The translations under genes were made by a program, and so were the position numbers. A stretch of DNA of 64,000 nucleotides from contig JAEYYB010000083.1 of assembly GCA_023430975.1 (NCBI GenBank), positions 11,898 through 75,897 on the forward strand, read 5' to 3'. The notes beneath the pieces were generated by a model. That model was given only the letters and a program-made list of their open reading frames with translations. It did no database searches and was not told the DNA's origin. Numbering within the stretch: position 1 is the first letter of the stretch; each line of letters begins with the position of its first letter. Shown here in pieces: positions 37,046 through 46,186 of the stretch. The DNA is from Bacillota bacterium (GTDB lineage Bacteria; Bacillota; Clostridia; Acetivibrionales; DSM-2933).

Positions 37046-37619
37046 AACAATAAAGTTAGATGATGGAAAGTTTTACAATTTGGATTTACATAATAAAAGG
37101 TTTAATAATACAAGAGAAGAACTATTTAAGATAAAAGAACATATTAATTTAATGGATTACCTAAAAGTAAGGGAATTTGATAAATCAGGCCTATTTAAAT
37201 GCAGAATAGTTTACAGCGAGGAAATACACTATATAGAGTTTGTTCCTTATGTTATCAGACAGGTAAAGTCATTAAAGCTTGTCAATACATGCATAGACTA
37301 TAGTTATAAGTATGAAGACAGAAAAGATATTAACGACCTTTTAAAATTACATGAAAATTGTGACGATATTTTAATGGTAAAATATGATAAGTTAACAGAT
37401 ACTTCAGCTGCCAATATTGCCTTTTTTGACAATAATAGGTGGTATACACCTGCATGCCCGCTTTTAAAAGGTGTTAAACGAGAAGAGCTTTTACAGAATA
37501 AAACAATATTTGAAGAGGAACTTAGAACATCAGATTTGAAAAAATTCCATAAGGCTGCAATAATTAGTACAATGGTGGATTTTGGTGAATTAATTATTCC
37601 AGTATCAAATATATACTAA
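37029..37619 (+). CDS. pabC: Aminotransferase class IV, probable aminodeoxychorismate lyase
   Basis: 196 residues, shorter than usual for the family (about 250-280). TIKLDDGKFYNLDLHNKRFN is the N-terminal signature, and SAANIAFFDNNRWYTPACPLLKGVKRE holds the class IV PLP-site region. It would release p-aminobenzoate and pyruvate from the PabB product. The overlap with pabB supports this assignment. The C-terminal part after the PLP region is short. Confidence 0.8.
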   Translation: MFRLVETIKLDDGKFYNLDLHNKRFNNTREELFKIKEHINLMDYLKVREFDKSGLFKCRIVYSEEIHYIEFVPYVIRQVKSLKLVNTCIDYSYKYEDRKDINDLLKLHENCDDILMVKYDKLTDTSAANIAFFDNNRWYTPACPLLKGVKREELLQNKTIFEEELRTSDLKKFHKAAIISTMVDFGELIIPVSNIY

Positions 37620-37626
37620 GGCATGA

Positions 37627-37756
37627 ATGAAAAATTACTTGCACTTTTTACGCGGCTGGTCATTTAGCTTCGCTAAACTGCTCGCCATGCATCCTGGGTG
37701 TTGACGAGTTAAGTCAACACATGAGCGAAATTTAAAGCGTAAGTTATTCTTTAATC
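37627..37756 (+). repeat. Repeat family 3, first member of an inverted pair
   Basis: About 130 bp with the block GCGGCTGGTCATTTAGCTTC and internal hairpins TTAGC/GCTAA and GTTGAC/GTCAAC. It recurs in opposite orientation at 41101-41227. Terminal stretches resemble AAAAATTACTTGC and its complement. Confidence 0.85.
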
Positions 37757-37799
37757 ATGACTAAAGCATGACAAAAGAATGACAAAATCCCAGACAATA

Positions 37800-37836
37800 A
37801 AAATGTCCTGCCGCTCATCTTGGGCAGGACATTTTG
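37800..37836. terminator. Strong bidirectional terminator
   Basis: AAAATGTCCTGCC pairs perfectly with GGCAGGACATTTT. It lies between pabC and the convergent lipoprotein gene and has A/T runs on both sides. Confidence 0.85.
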
Positions 37837-37865
37837 TATTGAGGAATGACTCCATTAGGCATTCC

Positions 37866-39368
37866 TTAGTTAGTCTTTACATAAACTACATTACCCTTTT
37901 TATAGAGCTTGCCTTCACTTATCATTTTATTGATACATGCAGAAATCTCGTTCTTTTTAAATGCATTGGACGGTTTATACCATGAATCCTTAATTTCATC
38001 ATTAACTAATGTTAAGTGGATGTAGTCAAACATAAGACCCATTATATATCTTTCAATTCGAACATCTTTGTCATCATCCATATAAGGCGGTGCAACAATT
38101 ACTTTTACAGGTGAAAGCTTATTATCAGCACCTTTATAGTAGGTATATTGGAGCCCCATGCTCATTCTTCCTAAAGATTCGAACATAAGTGTTGACATGC
38201 TGCATAACTCTTTTATTCCATCGCCGTCAAAGTCATCAAGCTTAAAGTAAAGAGGATTATTTTGTAAAGAATTTGGATCGTTTAAAAAGTCTTTTAAAGT
38301 TTTACCTTTTTCTATCAATCTCTCATACCCGGACTTATCAAATTTTACTGTCTGGCTGGATTTTATTTGTGGAAACTCTATATTGACAGTGTTTCCGTCA
38401 GTGTATTTGAAAACTGTTTCCGGTGCTCTCAAATCAAGGTCGGTAAGCTTTCCATTAGCGTAGGAATAAGCAAAAACGTCTCCTGATGCTTCAGTTGAAC
38501 CGGCAAGCCAAGTCAGTGTCACAATAATGATTTTATTATTGCTGCCTTTTTGAGGCATAAAGTATATTGTTGGAGTTTGGCTGATTGTACGTTTTGGATT
38601 TACCTGCCATTGAGTTTGGCTTATAACAGTCATCTCTTGGTTTTCCACCCTCAAAATAATGTCACCTTTAAATTCAAATCCCTTACCGCCTTTATATACC
38701 AGACTTACTTTTTCATTTTTACCGTCTCCGTTTATATCACTGTCAAAGTTTTTCTCCTGGATCTCAAGGCCTTTTTCCTTAATATCAGCGAGCTTTTTAG
38801 CATTATCGTAGGTTATATTTTCCCAGAGATTTTTGCTGTCAGCCCAGAGTTTGTAAAGTTCGTTTTCTCCGTCAAAATAAACGATACCATCCTTCACGGA
38901 TAAATATAAGGCTTTTGCACCGTCAAATTGAAGAACATAGTCATATTTCTTTTTGTCAAATTTTGATGCAAGTGCTCTGTCCTGAGGATTATTGTTATCG
39001 ATTATGTCAGCTTTCGACAAAAGATCGGCTATGCTGTATAAAAGCAACTGTGATGTATTATAGAAGGTTTTATCCGATGCTTTTCTAATGTCTAGTATAT
39101 GTTCGATTGTAAACAAATCAGAAAATTTATTTATACTTCCAGGTGTTGCACTTCTTGGTGCAGATGATGTTGGAGATGCAGCAGCAGATGCACTTGGAGA
39201 AGTTTCTGGAGAAGCACTAGCTGATGGAGTTGGAGATAATTGCGGCATTGTTATTTGACTTAAGTTTCCAGTAGGTGTTGGAGAATTTCCGTTGCTGTTG
39301 CCGCTGCATGAAGTTAAAAATAATGTTGATAATGCAATAATGCAGGAAGATTTTAAAATCCTGTTCAT
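37866..39368 (-). CDS. Secreted lipoprotein with VCBS/FG-GAP-like calcium loops
   Basis: 500 residues. Signal peptide with lipobox LTSC (lipid Cys at about residue 21), then a Ser/Pro/Ala-rich spacer (about 25-75). The body contains acidic loops DINGDGKNE and DFDGDGIKEL typical of calcium-binding beta-propeller or VCBS-like repeats. I do not recognise a specific family; a copper-amine-oxidase or anchoring role cannot be judged. ATG at 39368 with GGGGGT upstream. The gene lies inside the inverted repeat pair of family 3 and is divergent from the ROK kinase gene. Confidence 0.75.
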   Translation of the reverse strand: MNRILKSSCIIALSTLFLTSCSGNSNGNSPTPTGNLSQITMPQLSPTPSASASPETSPSASAAASPTSSAPRSATPGSINKFSDLFTIEHILDIRKASDKTFYNTSQLLLYSIADLLSKADIIDNNNPQDRALASKFDKKKYDYVLQFDGAKALYLSVKDGIVYFDGENELYKLWADSKNLWENITYDNAKKLADIKEKGLEIQEKNFDSDINGDGKNEKVSLVYKGGKGFEFKGDIILRVENQEMTVISQTQWQVNPKRTISQTPTIYFMPQKGSNNKIIIVTLTWLAGSTEASGDVFAYSYANGKLTDLDLRAPETVFKYTDGNTVNIEFPQIKSSQTVKFDKSGYERLIEKGKTLKDFLNDPNSLQNNPLYFKLDDFDGDGIKELCSMSTLMFESLGRMSMGLQYTYYKGADNKLSPVKVIVAPPYMDDDKDVRIERYIMGLMFDYIHLTLVNDEIKDSWYKPSNAFKKNEISACINKMISEGKLYKKGNVVYVKTN

Positions 39369-39671
39369 GTTTATACCCCCGTTATAATTTATACCTATAA
39401 ATAAAATTTTAAGCCTTATATAATATTTTTGGCCTATAAGTATCATTTTACAATAATTGCAGCGTCATGAAAAGATATAAAATTAATATTGTGGAAAATA
39501 AATATCTTAATGGTTTTACTGATATAAAATATAAATGGTTAAGTTATTTTGAATTATTCTAAAATTAGATGTTGATTTATGCAAATATATAGGTTACCAT
39601 AAATATTAAATCCATTTTGATGGATATGTAACGTATAATTGATATATTATGACATGAGTGAGCGACTTATT

Positions 39672-39774
39672 TAGATTAAAAGTGAAAAATCTATTACATT
39701 TGTCTGTCGCAAATCCCGTTGAACCGTTCGTTATTTGCTCCGCCAAATGTAAGATTATTAACACTTTTAATATA
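39672..39774 (+). repeat. Palindromic repeat, family 1, copy 6 (subfamily A)
   Basis: Ends TAGATTAAAAGTG and CACTTTTAATATA; interior CAAATCCCGTTGAACCGTTC and CTCCGCC. It lies in the divergent region between the lipoprotein and ROK genes. Confidence 0.93.
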
Positions 39775-39851
39775 GTAGTTGTAATATTATTAGAAAACTA
39801 GTATTATATCATAAGAAAAAAATCATATTATAGAAAACAGAGATTTATAAA

Positions 39852-39920
39852 AACGATATATATAAAAACAATGATATATAAAAATCAATGATATATAAAA
39901 ATCAATGATATATAAAAAAT
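39852..39920 (+). repeat. AT-rich 17-bp tandem repeat
   Basis: Four tandem units of the type AATGATATATAAAAATC, the first and last diverged. It lies 90 bases before the ROK start codon, in its promoter region. Confidence 0.7.
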
Positions 39921-40009
39921 ATATTAATCATTTAATATTAGGTTTTATGCAAAGGAATGATTAAAACACTAAGTTATATTTTAACCATTCCAAATAGGAG
40001 GATTGTAAA

Positions 40010-40993
40010 ATGAAGTATTTTGTTGGCGTTGAACTTGGGGTAAAAAATATTTTAGTTGGTGTTGTAGATAAATATGGCAAATTGATTAGAAAAGAATCAG
40101 TTCCCACATTAAAGGAAAGACCATATGGAGAAATTGTAAAAGATATTGCAAAGCTAATTACTGAAGTTTTGGATAAGGAAGATATTGATAAAAAAAGTGT
40201 TAAATACATTGGTGTAGGATGCCCGGGTACACCGGATGCAAAGAATGGAATTATTGTAAGAAACTACACGTTAAACTTCCATAATACACCTATTAGGGCT
40301 GAATTGGAAAAATATATAAATCTTCCTGTTTACATAGAGAATGATGCCAATTGTGCTGCACTAGCTGAAAGTGTTGCCGGAGCTGCTGAGGATATAGACT
40401 TTTCAGTTACGGTTAGAATTGGAACAGGAATAGGCGGGGGAATAATAATAGGTAATAAGGTATACAGCGGATTTAACTATGCAGGTGCTGAACTGGGTCA
40501 TATGTTGGTTAACTTTGATGGGCTAAAATGTACCTGTGGAAGAAATGGCTGCTGGGAATCATATGCATCTGCAACTGCACTTATGAATCAAGCATCTGAA
40601 GCTGCAGCAAAATGTCCGGAATCCCTTATTAATAAACTTGTTGAAAATGATTACGGCAAATTGACTGAAAATATATTATTTGAAGCTGCAAGAAAAGGTG
40701 ATATTACTGCCAAGGAAGTCATAAATAAATATTTGTTCTATCTGTCTGAAGGCCTAGTGAATATCGTTAATATACTACAGCCTGAAGTCATTGTTATAGC
40801 TGGGCAGATTGCAAAAGAAGGGGATTACTTCCTAAAACCTTTAAAAGAAATGGTAAACAGCAAGGTATATTGCCAACAAGCTCGCCAGACAGGGTTTGCT
40901 CTTGCACAAACCGGAAGTGCTGCTGTAATAATCGGTGCGGCAATGCTTGGTGTTTATAAGAATATGGCACTTCACAGCAATGTGTTGATTTAA
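40010..40993 (+). CDS. ROK-family sugar kinase (glucokinase-like)
   Basis: 327 residues. ATP-binding start VGVELGVKNILVGVVD (one Asp of the usual DxGxT is replaced: ELGVKN). Catalytic Asp in ENDANCAALAE, then GTGIGGGIIIG, and the zinc site GAELGHM...CTCGRNGCWESYAS. No DNA-binding domain, so an enzyme and not a repressor. It probably phosphorylates glucose or a related sugar released from cellulose. Ribosome site AGGAGG. Confidence 0.88.
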   Translation: MKYFVGVELGVKNILVGVVDKYGKLIRKESVPTLKERPYGEIVKDIAKLITEVLDKEDIDKKSVKYIGVGCPGTPDAKNGIIVRNYTLNFHNTPIRAELEKYINLPVYIENDANCAALAESVAGAAEDIDFSVTVRIGTGIGGGIIIGNKVYSGFNYAGAELGHMLVNFDGLKCTCGRNGCWESYASATALMNQASEAAAKCPESLINKLVENDYGKLTENILFEAARKGDITAKEVINKYLFYLSEGLVNIVNILQPEVIVIAGQIAKEGDYFLKPLKEMVNSKVYCQQARQTGFALAQTGSAAVIIGAAMLGVYKNMALHSNVLI

Positions 40994-41100
40994 TTAATAC
41001 TTGACAGTATAATTAAATAACTACATGATAGATTTTATGAATATAATTTTGAATTATATAAAAGTAATAAAAGTAAACGCTTTTAATTTTGGCACCATCA

Positions 41101-41227
41101 AAAAATAACTTCCGCTATTAATCTTGCTCATGTATTGACTTGACTCGTCAACACCCAGGATGCATGGCGAGCAGTTTAGCGAAGCTAAATGACCAGCCGC
41201 GAAGAAAGTGTAAGTAATTTTTAAATC
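41101..41227 (-). repeat. Repeat family 3, second member of the inverted pair
   Basis: Reverse complement of the element at 37627-37756 over about 75 nearly identical bases (GAGCAGTTTAGCGAAGCTAA core), with diverged flanks. The pair encloses the lipoprotein and ROK genes. Confidence 0.85.
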
Positions 41228-41337
41228 ATACCTTAATATCGATTAATAATAAATAGTAGGTATTTTAACCTGCTATTTTTATGCTATAATATGGTGATAA
41301 TAATTTAAATATTAGAAAAACCTTGTCTTAGGAATGC

Positions 41338-41372
41338 CTAAGAAATAACCTCATATTCTCGTTATTTCTTAG
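41338..41372 (+). promoter_or_regulatory. Stem-loop in the miaB leader
   Basis: CTAAGAAATAAC pairs perfectly with GTTATTTCTTAG. It follows a TATAAT box at 41285-41290 and precedes the ribosome site, so it would lie in the 5' untranslated region. No T-run follows, which argues against a simple terminator. Confidence 0.4.
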
Positions 41373-41411
41373 CCATTACTTAGCGATTTTGTATATGTAT
41401 GGAGGAGTAAA

Positions 41412-42857
41412 ATGACTAAAGGCCCTGAAAACAAAAAGGAAATACATGTTTCCGAAGAGGAAATAACCAAACAATACCAATTTATGAACTCAATTAAAGA
41501 GGCTAATGCTGAATGTGAAATACAAACAGGAAGAAAAAAGCTGGCATTTTTGCAATCATTCGGCTGTCAAATGAATGAAAACGACTCCGAAAGGCTTTGG
41601 GGTATGCTTTCGGAAATGGGCTACGGTGAAGGAAAAAACAGTGAAGAAAGTGATGTAATCATTTTTAATACATGCTGTGTTAGAGAGAATGCAGAAGAAA
41701 AGGTTTACGGACATTTAGGTGCACTTAAAAAGCAAAAAATGGACAACCAGGAAAAGATAATTGCCATATGTGGATGCATGATGCAGCAGGGCCATGTGGT
41801 TGAACATATAAAGAAAAAATACCGCCATGTTGATATAGTATTCGGCACCCATAACCTGTACAGGTTTCCAGAGCTTCTATCTAGGGCCGTGAGCACCCAA
41901 TCGGTAGTGATAGATGTAGATGAATCGGCAGGATCAATTGCCGAGGGATTACCAATTGAACGTAAAGATTCAATAAAAGCCTGGGTAACTGTAATGTATG
42001 GTTGCAACAACTTCTGCTCATACTGTATTGTTCCATATGTACGAGGAAGAGAACGCAGCAGGAGTATTGAAGATATAGTGGATGAAATCACAAAGCTTGG
42101 TCGAAATAATTTTATGGAAGTAACATTATTGGGACAGAATGTAAATTCCTATGGAAAAGATTTTGCCGGCAATGTAAGCTTTGCAGAGCTGCTCAAAGAG
42201 ATAAACAAGGTAGAGGGTATAGAGCGTATAAGGTTCATGACATCACATCCTAAAGATCTCACAGAGGATATTATCCTTGCAATGAGGGATTACGATAAGG
42301 TGTGTGAACATTTGCATCTTCCCATTCAAGCAGGTAGTACCAGGGTTCTTAATGAAATGAACAGGAAATACACCAAGGAAGATTATTTGAATTTGATAGG
42401 CAGAATAAGGGAAAAACTTCCGGGAATTGCACTGACTACAGATATTATAGTAGGTTATCCCGGTGAAACAGAAGAGGATTTTGAAGAAACGTTGGATGTT
42501 TTAAGAAAAGTACGCTTTGATTTTGCATATACATTTCTTTATTCAAGAAGAACCGGGACACCTGCGGCAAAAAGTGAAGAGCAGGTGAGTGAGGAAGTTA
42601 AAAAGTCACGGTTTGAAAGACTTTTGGAGGTTCAGAACAAAATCAGCAAGGAAATTAACGATACCCTTTTAGGAACAATAGAAGAAGTTCTTGTTGAAGG
42701 CTTAAGTAAAAACAGCATCTGGAACTATACTGGAAGAACACGTACGAATAAAATTGTCAATTTTAAAGGGAGTAAAGAGCTTGTTGGAAAGTTGGTAAAG
42801 GTGAAAATTACAGACACTCAGACCTGGTCGTTAGAGGGTGAAGTTATTTCTTTGTAA
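41412..42857 (+). CDS. miaB: tRNA-2-methylthio-N6-dimethylallyladenosine synthase
   Basis: 481 residues. The N-terminal UPF0004 domain has three cluster cysteines (SFGCQMNENDSER, NTCCVREN, ICGCMMQQ). The radical SAM motif is CNNFCSYC (about residues 199-206), followed by RGRERSR, and a TRAM domain ends the protein. It methylthiolates i6A37 in tRNAs. N-terminal extension of about 40 residues as in other clostridial MiaB. Ribosome site GGAGG. Confidence 0.96.
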   Translation: MTKGPENKKEIHVSEEEITKQYQFMNSIKEANAECEIQTGRKKLAFLQSFGCQMNENDSERLWGMLSEMGYGEGKNSEESDVIIFNTCCVRENAEEKVYGHLGALKKQKMDNQEKIIAICGCMMQQGHVVEHIKKKYRHVDIVFGTHNLYRFPELLSRAVSTQSVVIDVDESAGSIAEGLPIERKDSIKAWVTVMYGCNNFCSYCIVPYVRGRERSRSIEDIVDEITKLGRNNFMEVTLLGQNVNSYGKDFAGNVSFAELLKEINKVEGIERIRFMTSHPKDLTEDIILAMRDYDKVCEHLHLPIQAGSTRVLNEMNRKYTKEDYLNLIGRIREKLPGIALTTDIIVGYPGETEEDFEETLDVLRKVRFDFAYTFLYSRRTGTPAAKSEEQVSEEVKKSRFERLLEVQNKISKEINDTLLGTIEEVLVEGLSKNSIWNYTGRTRTNKIVNFKGSKELVGKLVKVKITDTQTWSLEGEVISL

Positions 42858-42889
42858 CAAAATCACAAATTAATTTTGTTACAAAGAAA
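42847..42889 (+). repeat. 17-bp perfect inverted repeat over the miaB stop codon
   Basis: TTTCTTTGTAACAAAAT and ATTTTGTTACAAAGAAA enclose nine bases. The miaB TAA lies within the left arm. A true T-rich terminator follows at 42921. Confidence 0.7.
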
Positions 42890-42920
42890 CATAGAGATAT
42901 CATGGCACATGATTCAATTG

Positions 42921-42952
42921 AAAAGGGGCTTAGTTTAAGGCTCCTTTTTTAT
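42921..42952 (+). terminator. Terminator after miaB
   Basis: AAAAGG-GGCTTA against TAAGGC-TCCTTTTTT, ending in a six-base T-run. Confidence 0.75.
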
Positions 42953-42960
42953 TTGTATAG

Positions 42961-42991
42961 GAAATTATGGTGTATTCTACACCATAATTTC
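42961..42991 (+). repeat. Small hairpin family 4
   Basis: GAAATTATGGTGTA pairs perfectly with TACACCATAATTTC around TTC. Related but less perfect hairpins occur at about 46154-46180 and 56508-56530, each near a terminator. Confidence 0.6.
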
Positions 42992-43153
42992 TCACAATAA
43001 CCATTAAGGTCGACATAATTATTTTAAGGTTTTGTTTTTGTTATAAAATAATGGATTTTTTATCTAAATTAAAGTAAAATACTACTTATTACCACAATAT
43101 TTTTTTCAGAATTATATATATTTTGCTATTTTTTATGTATTGGAGGCTTAAAT

Positions 43154-45907
43154 GTGAGCGATAGTTTTGATACAGATAATTTAAATGGAATACCTAATAT
43201 TGAGATATGCGAGAATGAAACTGTAAATGTAAGCGATTCTTTTGTTCAATTATCCGGATATTGTAAGATGGATATAATAAATAAGAATATTGAGCAAGTT
43301 TTCAAAAATCTTTTAAGGGTAAATGTAGATGTCAATGCAATAAGTAATACTTCCAAGAGTGTTTTTATATTTACAAAAAGTATTGACCCTAGAGAGGTAG
43401 ATATAGCTAAAATAATAAAAAATGATAAGGAATTAATCACTTTTATTGAAAAACCGTATCCTCGAATTGAAGAAAAGTTCTCTTATATTGAATATCTGCA
43501 TAAATCAGGAGTTGCTATCTATTCTGCTCATGATCTGACTCTATTAAGAGCTAATAAAACATTTTTCGAGTTTATCAAAGAACCATACAATAAAAAGGAA
43601 AACTGTATCGGTAAAAATATTGGTCATTTTTTCAAGGGTTTTACCGGCAGTTCCATGGAACAAATATGGAAAGATATGATGAGTTCCGGTGAGGCTTTAT
43701 ATATAAAAGAATATGTACATTTTAATATTGAAAGAGGCAATACTTATTGGGATTTTTCTGCAGTACCAATGCAGGAGGATGGAAAAGTCAAATATATTAT
43801 TATTAACACTATTAACATGACAGATAGGGTTCAAAACCGAATACATATTGAAGAGCAAAATAAACTGTTAAAACATAAGGAAGAACAGTTAAATTTAATT
43901 ACCGAAAATATGAACGATGCATTATTTATAGTTAATAAAGACGGTACTTACGAGTATTATAATGATCATGCAGTAAAAATGGCTCGTCAAGTAGGAATTA
44001 TAGGTGCGTGCGGTAATTTAGTATTCGATTCAATGTACTATGATCCAAGTGGAATAGAAATTACAAAATATAATATACCCAGCAAGAAAATATTAAGTGG
44101 TGAGGAAGTTCAAAACGTTGTGGTTAGAGTTGAAAGACCTGATTATACTTTTTATTTCAATTTTAATGGAAGCCCTATTTATAATGCCGATGGAGAGATA
44201 ATATCAGCAATATTATGTTTCCGCAATATAACTGAAAAATATAAACATGAACAGGAAATAAAGGAAAAAAAGGATCAATTGGAGACTGTTTTTGAAACAA
44301 TCCCAGACTCTTTAATAGTTTCAGATAAAGACGGAAACATTATTGCCACTAATCCTGTAGCTGATTATATAGCAAAAGATTCCCTTTTTATGCCAATTAA
44401 AAAAGGAAATCTTGAATATAACTTTGGTGTAATTCAGTATCTTGATATGGAACATAACCCCATACCTATAGATGAAATGCCTCATAAGCGTGTATCTAGA
44501 GGAGAAAAAATCAACAATTTTAAATATATTGTAAAACTATTGAATTCAGAAATTTATATAGAATCCTATGCTACACCTATTTTTGATAATAACGGAAATT
44601 TCGTAATGTCCATATTATGCTGCCGCAACATTACAGATTTGGTCAATAAGGAACGTGAAATTATAAAACAAAAGGAACTTCTTGAAGCAACTATAGAAAA
44701 TATGAATGATGCTATTGTTATTTTTGACAAGATAGGTAGTGTTATCTTAGCAAACGCAGAAGCTCGAAAACGGTATCCACATATTAATACAAATACTAGA
44801 AGCGAAAATGTTCATGATGGTTTAAATTGTTTTGACATGGATAATAATCATATACCGCCAGAAAATTTACCGTCAAGGCGAGTTATGAAGGGTGAAAGAA
44901 TAAGTAATGAAAGACTTACCATCAAGTACCCTGATAGAAGTGTTGTTATAGAGGTTAACGCTGTTCCAGTTTTTGATGATGAGAACAATTTGATTTCAGC
45001 GGTAGTTTCACACCATGATATTACTCAAATAATTGAATATGAAGAAGCGTTAAAGGATCAAAACTCAAAGATTCTACAAAGTGAACGTGAAAAGAATGAG
45101 ATTCTTCGAAATGTAATAGAAATGAAGGACGAGTTTCTTACAACGATAACACATGAGTTTAAAACACCCCTTAGTGTAATCCATGCTGCAGTGCAAGCTA
45201 TAAACGAACTTTACAGCAAAGAAATGTCGGATAATATAAAAAAGCATATTCAAAGAATCCGTATAAACTCATTAAGGCAGATCAGGCTTGTGAATAATCT
45301 CCTTGATATAACCAAATATAACGCAGGACACATAAAAATTTATAATAAAAACTTAGATATTGTATTTTTAACCAAGGCTATTACCCAATCAGTTAAGGTT
45401 TATGCAAACCAAAAGGAAATAAATCTTCAGTTTAGTTCCGATATAGAGTTTAAAGAAATTGCAATAGATGATGAAAAGTATGAAAGAATTCTACTCAATC
45501 TATTGTCAAATGCTATAAAGTTTACCCCAAAAGGCAAATCAGTTTATGTCCATGTGACTTATGAGGATGATAAAGTATTTGTAATTGTAAAGGATGAGGG
45601 GGTTGGTATACCGGAAAATAAAAGGGAAATAATATTTGAGCGTTTTGGTCAGGTTGACAGTTCTTTAACAAGACAGGCTGAAGGCACCGGTATTGGATTA
45701 TCTCTTGTAAAATCTCTTATAAGTGCAATGGACGGTACTATAGCCGTAGAGAGCAAAATTAATCAGGGAAGCACTTTTACTTTATCGCTTCATGCCAATA
45801 CCATTAATAAAACAGAAAGTATACCTACATTACAGAATAAAACCAATGGCAGAATAACTCAATCAGTAGCAATAGAGTTTTCCGACATATATATATATGA
45901 AAAGTGA
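43154..45907 (+). CDS. Soluble multi-PAS sensor histidine kinase
   Basis: 917 residues, no membrane segments. Four or five PAS/PAC units fill about 1-640 (repeated DALFIVNKDGTYEYYND- and DAIVIFDKIGSVILAN-type starts, ITEKYKHEQEIKEKK-type linkers). HisKA follows with its His in ITHEFKTPLSVIHA (about residue 667), then HATPase_c (NLLSNAIKFTPKG, DEGVGIP, GTGIGLSLVKSL). No response regulator gene is adjacent. GTG start with GGAGG seven bases upstream. The stop codon and last residues (about IYIYEK) are formed by a palindromic repeat. Confidence 0.88.
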   Translation: MSDSFDTDNLNGIPNIEICENETVNVSDSFVQLSGYCKMDIINKNIEQVFKNLLRVNVDVNAISNTSKSVFIFTKSIDPREVDIAKIIKNDKELITFIEKPYPRIEEKFSYIEYLHKSGVAIYSAHDLTLLRANKTFFEFIKEPYNKKENCIGKNIGHFFKGFTGSSMEQIWKDMMSSGEALYIKEYVHFNIERGNTYWDFSAVPMQEDGKVKYIIINTINMTDRVQNRIHIEEQNKLLKHKEEQLNLITENMNDALFIVNKDGTYEYYNDHAVKMARQVGIIGACGNLVFDSMYYDPSGIEITKYNIPSKKILSGEEVQNVVVRVERPDYTFYFNFNGSPIYNADGEIISAILCFRNITEKYKHEQEIKEKKDQLETVFETIPDSLIVSDKDGNIIATNPVADYIAKDSLFMPIKKGNLEYNFGVIQYLDMEHNPIPIDEMPHKRVSRGEKINNFKYIVKLLNSEIYIESYATPIFDNNGNFVMSILCCRNITDLVNKEREIIKQKELLEATIENMNDAIVIFDKIGSVILANAEARKRYPHINTNTRSENVHDGLNCFDMDNNHIPPENLPSRRVMKGERISNERLTIKYPDRSVVIEVNAVPVFDDENNLISAVVSHHDITQIIEYEEALKDQNSKILQSEREKNEILRNVIEMKDEFLTTITHEFKTPLSVIHAAVQAINELYSKEMSDNIKKHIQRIRINSLRQIRLVNNLLDITKYNAGHIKIYNKNLDIVFLTKAITQSVKVYANQKEINLQFSSDIEFKEIAIDDEKYERILLNLLSNAIKFTPKGKSVYVHVTYEDDKVFVIVKDEGVGIPENKREIIFERFGQVDSSLTRQAEGTGIGLSLVKSLISAMDGTIAVESKINQGSTFTLSLHANTINKTESIPTLQNKTNGRITQSVAIEFSDIYIYEK

Positions 45908-45996
45908 ATAATCTATTACATTTGTCTGTCGCAAATTCCGTTGAACCGTTCGTTATTTGCTCCGCCAAATGTAAGATTATTAACACTTTTCATATA
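45894..45996 (+). repeat. Palindromic repeat, family 1, copy 7 (subfamily A)
   Basis: Ends TATATGAAAAGTG and CACTTTTCATATA. It overlaps the kinase stop codon (TGA in GAAAAGTGA) and joins directly to the next copy through a shared TATATA. Confidence 0.95.
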
Positions 45997-46097
45997 TATG
46001 AAAAGTGAATAATCTATTACATTTGTCTATCGCAAATCCCGTTGAACCGTTCGTTATTTGCTCCGCCAAATGTAAGATTATTAACACTTTTCATATA
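45995..46097 (+). repeat. Palindromic repeat, family 1, copy 8 (tandem with copy 7)
   Basis: Same orientation as copy 7 and almost identical; interior differs at CTATCG versus CTGTCG and CAAATCCCG versus CAAATTCCG. Confidence 0.95.
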
Positions 46098-46111
46098 TAT
46101 TAAGGGGCACT

Positions 46112-46144
46112 AAAAAGGCTATTGGAGCACATCCAACAGCCTTT
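46112..46144. terminator. Terminator between kinase and GH9 genes
   Basis: AAAGGCTATTGGA pairs with TCCAACAGCCTTT (one mismatch). Lies between convergent genes; a second small hairpin with an eight-base T-run follows at about 46160-46188. Confidence 0.7.
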
Positions 46145-46186
46145 ATAAATACCTGGGAAATCATGGTGAATTCACACCGTTTTTTT

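Noticed and set aside
45894..46097. CRISPR array from the tandem repeats
   Set aside because: Only two directly joined palindromic copies, no spacers and no cas genes.
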